A stretch of 27,981 nt of DNA from Bacteroidota bacterium (lineage in GTDB: Bacteria > Bacteroidota > Bacteroidia > Flavobacteriales_F > PHOS-HE28): NCBI GenBank assembly GCA_023412755.1, contig JAEZCB010000152.1, positions 1 through 27,981 of the forward strand, written 5' to 3'. Below are positions 16,562 to 24,334 of this stretch, piece by piece. The stretch's first letter is position 1. Each line of letters begins with the position of its first letter. The position numbers and the translations under genes were made by a program. Under the pieces are notes generated by a model that saw only the letters and a list, made by a program, of their open reading frames with translations, had not been told where the DNA came from and did not search any database.

Positions 16562-16569
16562 CGAAATTA
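16562..16569 (-). promoter_or_regulatory. candidate -7 box for the second cyclase (TAATTTCG)
   Basis: Read on the minus strand the box is TAATTTCG, identical to the one before the first cyclase, and lies seven bases before the TTG start at 16554. No good TTG -33 element was found (a CTG is present at about the right distance). It helps decide the unusual TTG start. Confidence 0.4.
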
Positions 16570-16592
16570 GCTGTCCTTCAGCCGCAGCAGGT

Positions 16593-16600
16593 CATCTTTG
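16593..16600 (+). promoter_or_regulatory. candidate -7 box for the spermidine-synthase-like gene (CATCTTTG)
   Basis: CATCTTTG differs from TAnnTTTG only at the first base and ends five bases before the ATG at 16606. It is back-to-back with the minus-strand box of the second cyclase in a 51-nt divergent region, so the two promoters overlap. No -33 TTG was seen. Confidence 0.3.
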
Positions 16601-16605
16601 CGGCC

Positions 16606-17256
16606 ATGCCCCTCTCCTGGAAGAAGCTTTTGAGTCATTTGTGGCCCGTTCCGGTGGAAAGCGTGCAGGGCACCATGGGTGAGCTGGAGGTACGGTGGGA
16701 GAATGGACGGAAGGTGCTCAACTCCCACGGTGCGAATCAATCCTTCGGCAGTCTGCACCAGGTCTGGCGGCTTACGTTCGAAGCTATCCACCTGGCCAAT
16801 GACCCACCCGGGAATGTGCTTATGCTGGGTCTGGGCGGCGGAAGCATACCGAGGATCCTGCGCGATGAACTCGGCCTATGCCCTGCGATAGTGGCCATAG
16901 AACAGGACCCGGTGATGATCGATCTTGCGCGGCGTCATTTCGACCTTCCACCCGATATCACCGTACTGGAAGGCGATGCATTGATCCAGATCCACGCGTT
17001 GAAGGAGCGTTTCGCGCTGGTGTGCGTGGATCTTTTCCATGACCTGAACATGGTGCGCGGCGTGGAGACCAACGGCTTCATTCACGCGCTGCGGGACCGG
17101 ACCGGAACAAATGGAGCCTGTTGCTTCAACACGGTGGCATATGATCAGGCCAGTGATATACGTTGTGAGCGCGTGCTGTCCCAATTGAAAAAAGCATTCT
17201 CAAACGTACAAGAGTTGCGCTTCGCGGAAGTGAACCGCGTATTTGTCGCGTCTTGA
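16606..17256 (+). CDS. spermidine-synthase-like protein (class I methyltransferase fold)
   Basis: A 216-aa cytosolic protein with the nucleoside-binding fold of spermidine synthases and SAM methyltransferases. The glycine loop is VLMLGLGGGSIPR (71-83), the ribose-binding acid is in AIEQDP (97-102), the adenine-side motif EGDA is at 122-125 and VCVDLFHD at 139-146. The segment LNSHGANQSFGSLHQVW (38-54) corresponds to the LDGxxQ substrate segment. The DxxDP-type catalytic aspartate motif and the usual DE of true spermidine synthases are not visible, and it is shorter than typical SpeE (about 280 aa). So the polyamine reaction is doubtful; it is a SpeE-like protein of unknown substrate. It stands divergent from the second cyclase. 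Confidence 0.8.
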   Translation: MPLSWKKLLSHLWPVPVESVQGTMGELEVRWENGRKVLNSHGANQSFGSLHQVWRLTFEAIHLANDPPGNVLMLGLGGGSIPRILRDELGLCPAIVAIEQDPVMIDLARRHFDLPPDITVLEGDALIQIHALKERFALVCVDLFHDLNMVRGVETNGFIHALRDRTGTNGACCFNTVAYDQASDIRCERVLSQLKKAFSNVQELRFAEVNRVFVAS

Positions 17257-17275
17257 GCCGCTACTGCCGATCGGA

Positions 17276-17307
17276 TTGGGAAGTACGGCCGCCAGGCCCG
17301 AAATTTG
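17276..17307 (+). promoter_or_regulatory. candidate promoter for the giant repeat protein
   Basis: TTG at 17276-17278, a 21-nt spacer and GAAATTTG at 17300-17307 resemble the -33/-7 pair; the first T of the -7 box is G. The start codon at 17322 follows 14 nt later. A second weaker box, TACGTTCC (17311-17318), is nearer to the ATG. Confidence 0.3.
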
Positions 17308-17321
17308 TCTTACGTTCCCAG

Positions 17322-20300
17322 ATGCCGCTGCCTCCCCCGCCTTATTTCCCTCGGCTTCACTGGCTTTGCCTTTGGCTTGGCGCGGTGATCACCGGCACGG
17401 CCACGGCCCAGCCCTGTACCATTGACATAGGACCGGACCATACCATTTGCCAGGGCGGCAGCGTAACGCTCAACGGCCCGCCGGGTTATAGTAACTACCT
17501 CTGGAGCAACGGTTCTTCGGCCCCATCCATCACGGTTTCCACTGCCGGCAATTATTGGGTGCAGGTTTCCTACCCTTCCGGAGAATTGGCTGTGAATGGC
17601 GATTTCAATGGGGGGAACGCGGGTTTTGGCACACAATTCAACCCGGATCCGAACCTGAACCAGGAGGGTGTCTATTTCATTGGTGTGAATGCCGCCCACC
17701 ATCATCCTCAGTTGCAGGGTACCGGAAATGGCCTGTTCATGATGGTGAACGCCGGCTGGATGCATGGCGGTTTCGCCGTATGGTGCCAGACCCACCCGGT
17801 ATGTCCGGGACAGACCTATGAATTGCGTTTCCGGGGTGTCTCACTTTCCTCCCAGGGCCCTCCCTGGCTGGAATGGTTGGTAAATGGAGTTAGTACGGGT
17901 GTCACGCACGTTACCAGCGGGCCCAATTCCTGGCAGACCTTCACTACGCTCTGGACGGCTCCTCCGGGGGTGACCTCAGCCAACTTCTGCCTTTATCTCA
18001 CTTCTGGATACGGCGTGGGCAATGACATCGGCATAGATGATATCTCCATATCGTCCACCATCGTCCTTACCGATGATGTCAATGTGAATGTGACCCCGTT
18101 GCCGCCTGTGGACCTGGGTGCGGATGCCGTGCTCTGCGATGGCGAAAGCCTCACCCTTGATGCGGCGGTTCCGGGTGGCACCTATCTCTGGCAGGATGGC
18201 AGTACGGCCCCCTCTTTCCAGGTAGTGGCTCCCGGGAATTACGATGTGACCGTGACGGCGAACGGCTGCTCCGCCACCGATGCGATCAACGTTTCCTATA
18301 TCCCGAATCCGGTGGTGGACATCGGTCCGGATCTGATACTCTGTGATGGTGAAACAGCTTTGCTGGATGCCACTACCCCTAATGCTACTTATGAGTGGCA
18401 GAATGGTGCCACCACTCCGACCTTCACGGTCACAGCCCCTGGCATCCACCATGTGCAGGTGACCGTGAATGGCTGCACGACCTATGATGAAGTGGATGTG
18501 CAATACTTGCCGCTCCCCGATGCTTCGCTGGGTGGTGATGTCACCATATGTGCAGGTGATCAGCATGTTTTCGATGTAGGTACCCCGGGTGGCACCTACC
18601 TCTGGCATGATGGCAGCACCGGCCCTACCTACACGGCCACCACCGCAGGCAATGTGGGCGTGCAGGTAACAGCCAATGGCTGCAGTGACTTTGATGCGGT
18701 GAGTGTGGCCGTATTGCCGTTGCCTGTTGTGGATCTTGGCCCGGACCAGGTGGTATGCCCCGGCACCATGGTGATGCTGGATGCCACTCTACCCAACGCC
18801 ACTTACCTGTGGCAGGATGGAAGTACGGCGGCCACCTTCAGTTCCGATCAGCCAGGCACCTATTCGGTGGAAGTCACCGTTAACGGATGCTCCAACACCG
18901 GCTCAGTCACCATCACCAACCACACGCTCGCGGATGTGGACCTTGGCGGCGTGTTGGAATTCTGTGAAGGCTCTTCCATAATGTTGGATGCCACCACTCC
19001 GAATGCGAGCTATTTGTGGAGCACCGGAGCCACCACCGGCACGATCACAGTAGGTTCACCAGGCACCCACTGGGTGGATGTGACACTCAACGGTTGCACT
19101 ACGCGCGATTCAGTACTCGTGGAGCAGGTGCCATTGCCAGTGGTGGACCTTGGACCGGATCAGATGCTTTGCCCTGGCGGAACCACCACCCTGGATGCCA
19201 CAGCCACCAACGCAACCTACCTCTGGAGCAATGGTGCGGACACACCGTCCATTTCCGTCGGGACCGGTGCCTATTGGGTGGAAGTGACCGTAGATGGGTG
19301 CAGCGCTACTGGTTCCACCACCATCGGTGAACACCCGTTGCCCATTGTTCCACTTGGTAACGATACCACACTTTGCCCGGGTGAAGAATTGATGCTGGAC
19401 GCCAGCCTTGCCGGTGCCAGCTACCTCTGGCAGGATGGAAGCACCGGCGCCACTTACCTGGTGAATAGCAGCGGCAATTATTCAGTGACCGTGACGGATG
19501 CCAACGGATGCCAGAATTCCGATGCAATTTCGGTGGCCTACGCGGATCTTTCGTCCGTGTACCTGGGTGCGGATGCCACCATTTGTGCTGGTGAACAATT
19601 GGTGCTGGATGCCACGGTGCCAGGTGGCAGCTACCTCTGGAGTACGGGGGGCAACACACCCACCATCACGGTGAGCACTTCAGGGTCCTACTCGGTCATC
19701 GTGACACAGGCGGGCTGCACCGTTGCGGATGAGATCCATGTAACTGTGGTGCCTTCACCTACCGTGGATCTTGGTGCGGACCTCCTGCTATGCCCGGGTG
19801 AGACCGTGATACTGGATGTGGAGCAGGCCGGCGCCACCTATCTCTGGACCACAGGCGCCACCACCCCATCCATTCTCGTGGATCAGGAGGGCACCTATTC
19901 CGTGACGGTCACCAGCGCCAATGGCTGCACCACGGATGGATCCATCCAGGTGATGTATGCTTCTCCGGAGGCGGTGGATCTAGGGTCCGATCAGACGCTT
20001 TGCGAAGGTGGTTCCGTGGTGCTTGGCTCCATGCTTAACGGCGCCAGCTACCTCTGGAACACCGGCGCCACTACACCCACCATCGAGGTTTCAACGGCAG
20101 GGATCTATTGGCTGCAGGTGACTCAGGGATCCTGTTCCGCGAGCGATACCATTTCCGTGGATGTGCTACCTGTTCCGCAGGTGGATCTGGGGGCGGATCA
20201 ACTGCTTTGCCCTGGCCTTAATGCGACTTTGGATGCCACCTGGCCCGACGCCACCTACTTGTGGAGCACTGGTGCCACCACACCGGCCATTGCGGTGGTA

Positions 20301-22124
20301 TCCAGCGGGAACTACAGCGTTTCCGTGGATCTGAATGGGTGTATTGCGGAGGATGAAGTGGTGATCACCATACTCGATGCCTTCGAAGTGGATCTTGGGC
20401 CAACCCAGGAGATCTGCGCTGGTGATGCGCTGCTGCTCGATGCCACAATAACCGGCGCCACGTACCTCTGGAGCACCGGCGCCACCACCCCCACCTTGAA
20501 CGTGACCACGAGCGGTATGTATTGGGTGGAAGTGGGCCTTTCGGGCTGCATGGTAACCGATACGGTGGAGGTAGTGGTACATGATCCTGGCACCATTGAT
20601 CTCGGACCTGATCAGGATCTATGTGAAGGTGGTTCGGTCATGCTGGACGCCACCCTGCCTGGAGCCACGTACCTCTGGACGGACGGCAATACCGACGCCT
20701 CGCGCACCATCACCAGCAGTGGTACCTATGGGGTTACGGCCACGGTGGGGCAATGCACGGTATCGGACCAGGTCACGATCACCTTCCACCCTGTGCCGGT
20801 GGCCGATCTCGGCGCTGATGTCAGTATTTGTCCGGGGCAACAGGCCCTTTTCGAGACAGGCATGGCAGGCGCCACATACCTCTGGCAGGACGGCTCCACC
20901 GGCCATACCTTCCAAACTTCCACTCCAGGGTTGGTGCATGTAACGGTCTCGATCGGTGATTGCAGCGCCAGCGACACGGTGATGGTGACCCTGCTGGATG
21001 GCCCTGTCGCGGACCTTGGCGGCGAACGCATCCTATGCGAAGGCACTTCGATCCAATTCGATGTGGCACAGCCGGATGCCAGCTATCTCTGGGACGATGG
21101 AAGCACATCACCGCACAGGACCATTGCCGATCCCGGCACCTACTGGGTGCAGGTGACCAAAAACACCTGTGTATCGCAGGATACAGTGGTCGTGGAGCTC
21201 TTCGAGACAGCACTTGTGGACCTTGGTCCGGATCTGCATCTGTGTCCAGGTGAGACCGCCACCCTTGTGAACCCGGTACCGGACGCGCAAGTGATCTGGA
21301 GCACCGGGTCCACGGCGAACTCGATCGTTGTGGATGCCCCGGGAGTCTATTGGTTGGAGGCCACCGTGGAAGACTGTGAGGCCTCCGACACTGTCATGGT
21401 GACTTACACCGATCTGGCCATACTGGACCTTGGGCCTGATCAGACCTTATGCGTGGGTGACAGTTTGCTGCTGAGCGTGGATCCACAACTGGCTGATGTG
21501 CTCTGGTCCACGGGAGCCACCACCCCCACCATCCAGGTCACGGAGAGTGGCACCTATACGGTGAATGTGCAGCAGGATGGGTGCACACAAAGCGATGGGA
21601 TCACCGTGGCCATGCTGGAACCCATCACCAGTATCGATCTGGGCCAGGGTGGCACACTCTGCCCCGGCGATCGGTTGGTGCTGGATGCCACGCTACCGCT
21701 ACCAGCTACCTACCAATGGAGCAACGGTGGCAGTGGTCCGCAACTGACAGTGGATCAGCCTGGCACCTATTCCGTACATGCGGTGGGCCACTGTGTGGAT
21801 GCAGTTGGAGCGGCCATCATTGGTGAAGGAGAATGTGGCCCGGTGGTCCATCTGCCCAATGCATTCACGCCTGATGGGAACGGCCGCAATGAAGTGTTCA
21901 AGCCTGTGGTGGATGGCGACCTGGCCAACTACCACCTGGAGATCTTCGATCGCTGGGGTGAGCGCATCTTCAGCAGCAATGATCTGGAACAGGGCTGGGA
22001 TGGGCTCGTGGCCGGACACCCGGCGGCCGATGGCGTGTACGTGTGGCGGCTGTACTACCGAGCCGCCGGTAGCGGCTCGTTCAGTGCCCAGGAGCGTATG
22101 GGCCATGTCACACTACTCCGCTGA
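17322..22124 (+). CDS. giant secreted Ig-like repeat protein with CHU_C (T9SS type B) C-terminal domain
   Basis: A 1600-aa surface or secreted protein. The ATG at 17322 starts a signal peptide ending GTATAQ; the TTG 69 nt upstream overlaps the previous stop and is rejected. The mature protein contains 19 Ig-like repeats of about 69 residues. Each opens VDLGxDxxLCxG, has a central TYLWxxGxTTPT strand, then GTYxVxVTxxGC, with a Cys pair likely forming a disulfide. The first repeat is interrupted by about 160 residues resembling a carbohydrate-binding jelly roll (LAVNGDFNGG... to VGNDIGIDDISI). The C-terminus (from LPNAFTPDGNG, with FDRWGERIF and DGVYVWRLYYR) is the gliding-motility-associated CHU_C domain, the type B signal for T9SS export. 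Likely an adhesin or motility-related filament; ligand unknown. Confidence 0.93.
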   Translation: MPLPPPPYFPRLHWLCLWLGAVITGTATAQPCTIDIGPDHTICQGGSVTLNGPPGYSNYLWSNGSSAPSITVSTAGNYWVQVSYPSGELAVNGDFNGGNAGFGTQFNPDPNLNQEGVYFIGVNAAHHHPQLQGTGNGLFMMVNAGWMHGGFAVWCQTHPVCPGQTYELRFRGVSLSSQGPPWLEWLVNGVSTGVTHVTSGPNSWQTFTTLWTAPPGVTSANFCLYLTSGYGVGNDIGIDDISISSTIVLTDDVNVNVTPLPPVDLGADAVLCDGESLTLDAAVPGGTYLWQDGSTAPSFQVVAPGNYDVTVTANGCSATDAINVSYIPNPVVDIGPDLILCDGETALLDATTPNATYEWQNGATTPTFTVTAPGIHHVQVTVNGCTTYDEVDVQYLPLPDASLGGDVTICAGDQHVFDVGTPGGTYLWHDGSTGPTYTATTAGNVGVQVTANGCSDFDAVSVAVLPLPVVDLGPDQVVCPGTMVMLDATLPNATYLWQDGSTAATFSSDQPGTYSVEVTVNGCSNTGSVTITNHTLADVDLGGVLEFCEGSSIMLDATTPNASYLWSTGATTGTITVGSPGTHWVDVTLNGCTTRDSVLVEQVPLPVVDLGPDQMLCPGGTTTLDATATNATYLWSNGADTPSISVGTGAYWVEVTVDGCSATGSTTIGEHPLPIVPLGNDTTLCPGEELMLDASLAGASYLWQDGSTGATYLVNSSGNYSVTVTDANGCQNSDAISVAYADLSSVYLGADATICAGEQLVLDATVPGGSYLWSTGGNTPTITVSTSGSYSVIVTQAGCTVADEIHVTVVPSPTVDLGADLLLCPGETVILDVEQAGATYLWTTGATTPSILVDQEGTYSVTVTSANGCTTDGSIQVMYASPEAVDLGSDQTLCEGGSVVLGSMLNGASYLWNTGATTPTIEVSTAGIYWLQVTQGSCSASDTISVDVLPVPQVDLGADQLLCPGLNATLDATWPDATYLWSTGATTPAIAVVSSGNYSVSVDLNGCIAEDEVVITILDAFEVDLGPTQEICAGDALLLDATITGATYLWSTGATTPTLNVTTSGMYWVEVGLSGCMVTDTVEVVVHDPGTIDLGPDQDLCEGGSVMLDATLPGATYLWTDGNTDASRTITSSGTYGVTATVGQCTVSDQVTITFHPVPVADLGADVSICPGQQALFETGMAGATYLWQDGSTGHTFQTSTPGLVHVTVSIGDCSASDTVMVTLLDGPVADLGGERILCEGTSIQFDVAQPDASYLWDDGSTSPHRTIADPGTYWVQVTKNTCVSQDTVVVELFETALVDLGPDLHLCPGETATLVNPVPDAQVIWSTGSTANSIVVDAPGVYWLEATVEDCEASDTVMVTYTDLAILDLGPDQTLCVGDSLLLSVDPQLADVLWSTGATTPTIQVTESGTYTVNVQQDGCTQSDGITVAMLEPITSIDLGQGGTLCPGDRLVLDATLPLPATYQWSNGGSGPQLTVDQPGTYSVHAVGHCVDAVGAAIIGEGECGPVVHLPNAFTPDGNGRNEVFKPVVDGDLANYHLEIFDRWGERIFSSNDLEQGWDGLVAGHPAADGVYVWRLYYRAAGSGSFSAQERMGHVTLLR
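17421..21835 (+). repeat. tandem array of 19 degenerate 207-bp coding repeats
   Basis: The protein repeats correspond to DNA units of about 207 bp (69 codons). The best-conserved DNA words are the ones encoding GGCACCTACCTCTGG-like and GGATGCCACC-like segments, recurring at every period. The copies have clearly diverged from each other, so the array is old or under diversifying pressure rather than freshly expanded. The first unit is split by the inserted domain at about 17580-18070. Copy number could differ between strains. Confidence 0.9.
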
Positions 22125-24260
22125 TCCTTCCTGCGGCGGCAGGGCAAAGCCTTCCTCCTTCCAGATGAAGCTTCCGTCCGTGAGCCGGATATAAGCGAAC
22201 CTGCCATCACGCTCCACGCGGGCGGTGTTGGGTCCTTCCAAGGTCACTTCGTCATAGATCGTTGGCAGCACCTCCCGCCCATCCAAAGCCACCAGCCCGG
22301 TACCCTGTGCATCGGTCACCACCACCACGCCATGCTGTGGATCACCAACCGCGGAATAACGCAGGGGTATGATCTCCGTACCCGTACTGTCTATGGCACC
22401 GATACGCTCGCCACTCTGCACCCGTGCCAGGCCATCCACCATCTCCCACGCTTGATCATACCGATTATCGAACAGGACAGTGCCCTTGCGATCGGCGTAG
22501 CCCCATTTGGTGCGCTTGCGAAAAGGGATCAGAGCACCGGTGGTGCGGCCGATATCCGCGAACTGGCAGGGCCATACTTTCTTCCCCGTGATGTCGATCA
22601 GGCAACGTTTGCCACCCTGCTGCACCTCCGCAAGACCTTTCTCGAAGTCTCCCCAATTGGCTATGCTTTCCGCCGCATCGAATTCCATGGGGATCACGAT
22701 CCGGCCGGTCATGTCCGCATATCCACTTTTCTTTCCTTCCACCACCAGCGCCAGCCCATCCACGAACGGTCCGATGTGTTTGTATTTCACCGGCATCAAT
22801 TCATCCCCGAAGGGACTGATCAAACCCATGGGTCCATCCTTCCGCACGCGTGATACTTCCTTTTCGAAGCCTTCCACCCAATCATAGCCGGGAGCCACCA
22901 CGGTATTGCCCTGCGTATCGATCACGCCGAAACCTTCCTCCGTTCCCACCACTGCCAGCCCGTTGCGGAAAGTGCCCGCCGTAATGAATTGGAAAGGGAT
23001 CACCACCGAACCACGTGTGTTTATATACCCGTACAGACTGTCCTTCGCGGCATAGGCCAGGCGCTGTGAGAATTCGCCCACATCGCTGAACTCCAGGGGC
23101 ACCACCAGGTCACCTCCCCTATCCACGGCACCCATGCGGCCATCCTTTTCCACCGCGCTCATCCCTTCATAGGGATCGAATATCTCATCGTACTCCACCG
23201 GGATCACTTCACGCCCGGAGCGGTTGATGGTACCCACCTTGCCGCGTGTGCCTACCAGCGCCTGTGCGCCCTCGAAGCGCTCCACCCATTCGTATTCCGC
23301 CTTCACCCGTTCGATACCCTCATCATCGATGAAACCCCAATGTCCCTGCCGGCGGAATGGCAACAAGGTGAGGCTGGCCGACTTGTAATCCTCCACCAGT
23401 TCCTCCACAAAGGGATAATCCGGATATTCGGTGAGAAAGCGCGTGATGGCATTGACACTCAGATCCCGCGTATGGATCTCGTACAGGCTACGCCACGCAT
23501 CGCCCACCCGCTGATTGTCAGGAAAACGCTTGATGAAGGCTTTGTATTCCTCCGCCGTACGCCCGCGTGTGCTCAAGCGGTAGATCCCATCCTCCGCGTT
23601 GCTCGCATACGGGCTTTCCGGATGTTCCCGCAGGAACCGCACATAGCTCTCCAGATCACCCTCGCTGGTGCTTTCCCGGTAGATGGCCTCCTGCAGACGG
23701 CTGCGTGCCTCATACACCTCCCGCGCATGCGGGTATCTGTCCATGAAGGCCTGGTAGGCGGCTGCGGTATTGGCATCGCGCGCCCTCTGGAAGGCCAGCT
23801 GGTCCCGCAGTTGTATGGCCTCAGTACGCCGGTGGCTGCCGGGGAAGGAATGGATGTAACGCTCGTAGGCTTCTATGCTGTTGCGGCCATGGTAGATCTC
23901 CCATGCCCGCTCATACACATGGTGCTTCTGCGCCTCTATGGCGGTATGGTCCACACCGAATTCGGCCACCTTCTTCCTGCGCTTGTCATCTGCGGCGGTG
24001 AAGGCCACATCCGCACGGATGATGTAGGCATGGGCCGAATCCAGATCATAGAATGGGTTGTTGTCCCGCCCGGCGATCACACTCAATCCATACCATGCCG
24101 CCGCCGGCCGCTTTTTGGTGTTCTTCTGGAACAGCTCCCGGGCCAGGAAATAGTTGTGCACCTCCAGCGCCTCGAAGGCCTTCTTCAAGTTCGCTGAAAC
24201 AGGTAGAAGCACAAGGAATGCCGCGGCGCTGAGCACTACGCGCAGGTGGTCTCTCAACAT
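22113..24260 (-). CDS. exported helical-repeat plus WG-repeat protein
   Basis: A 715-aa protein with a signal-like N-terminus (LRVVLSAAAFLVLLPVSA). Residues about 110-305 are helical TPR-like repeats of 35-40 aa (pattern AYxxFxxxYPxxxxxxEA). Residues about 305-700 hold twelve WG-type beta repeats: recognisable cores are HWGFID, KVGTIN, RMGAVD, LYGYIN, GFGVID, PMGLIS, KSGYAD, KRCLID, KWGYAD, RIGAID, GTGLVA and RFAYIR, most followed by xGxxVxPxxYDxV. Only two cores keep the literal Trp-Gly. No sorting domain is visible, so it is probably periplasmic or outer-membrane associated. Function of WG repeats is not established; protein binding is likely. The last 12 nt overlap the convergent giant gene. 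A promoter box lies seven bases before the ATG. Confidence 0.88.
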   Translation of the reverse strand: MLRDHLRVVLSAAAFLVLLPVSANLKKAFEALEVHNYFLARELFQKNTKKRPAAAWYGLSVIAGRDNNPFYDLDSAHAYIIRADVAFTAADDKRRKKVAEFGVDHTAIEAQKHHVYERAWEIYHGRNSIEAYERYIHSFPGSHRRTEAIQLRDQLAFQRARDANTAAAYQAFMDRYPHAREVYEARSRLQEAIYRESTSEGDLESYVRFLREHPESPYASNAEDGIYRLSTRGRTAEEYKAFIKRFPDNQRVGDAWRSLYEIHTRDLSVNAITRFLTEYPDYPFVEELVEDYKSASLTLLPFRRQGHWGFIDDEGIERVKAEYEWVERFEGAQALVGTRGKVGTINRSGREVIPVEYDEIFDPYEGMSAVEKDGRMGAVDRGGDLVVPLEFSDVGEFSQRLAYAAKDSLYGYINTRGSVVIPFQFITAGTFRNGLAVVGTEEGFGVIDTQGNTVVAPGYDWVEGFEKEVSRVRKDGPMGLISPFGDELMPVKYKHIGPFVDGLALVVEGKKSGYADMTGRIVIPMEFDAAESIANWGDFEKGLAEVQQGGKRCLIDITGKKVWPCQFADIGRTTGALIPFRKRTKWGYADRKGTVLFDNRYDQAWEMVDGLARVQSGERIGAIDSTGTEIIPLRYSAVGDPQHGVVVVTDAQGTGLVALDGREVLPTIYDEVTLEGPNTARVERDGRFAYIRLTDGSFIWKEEGFALPPQEGSAE

Positions 24261-24267
24261 GCGTGGA

Positions 24268-24275
24268 CAAAGTTA
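24268..24275 (-). promoter_or_regulatory. candidate -7 box for the WG-repeat gene (TAACTTTG)
   Basis: The minus strand reads TAACTTTG, a perfect match to TAnnTTTG, ending seven bases before the ATG at 24260. A transcript starting the usual few bases downstream would have almost no leader. No TTG -33 element is obvious. Confidence 0.45.
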
Positions 24276-24334
24276 GCCATGGCCACACCGGGCTTTGGGC
24301 GAACTTTATGCCGCACTTCCACGGTGCCCTGTCA

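Noticed and set aside
17253..17321. TTG start 69 nt upstream for the giant repeat protein
   Set aside because: It would overlap the stop of the SpeE-like gene and put 23 charged or mixed residues before the signal peptide; the ATG at 17322 begins a normal signal peptide.
17421..21835. Tandem repeats as a possible CRISPR or satellite array
   Set aside because: The units are all coding in one frame, diverged from each other, with no conserved short repeat separated by unique spacers.
23340..24197. 285-codon plus-strand frame opposite the WG-repeat gene
   Set aside because: Antisense to a clear helical-repeat region; no features of its own.
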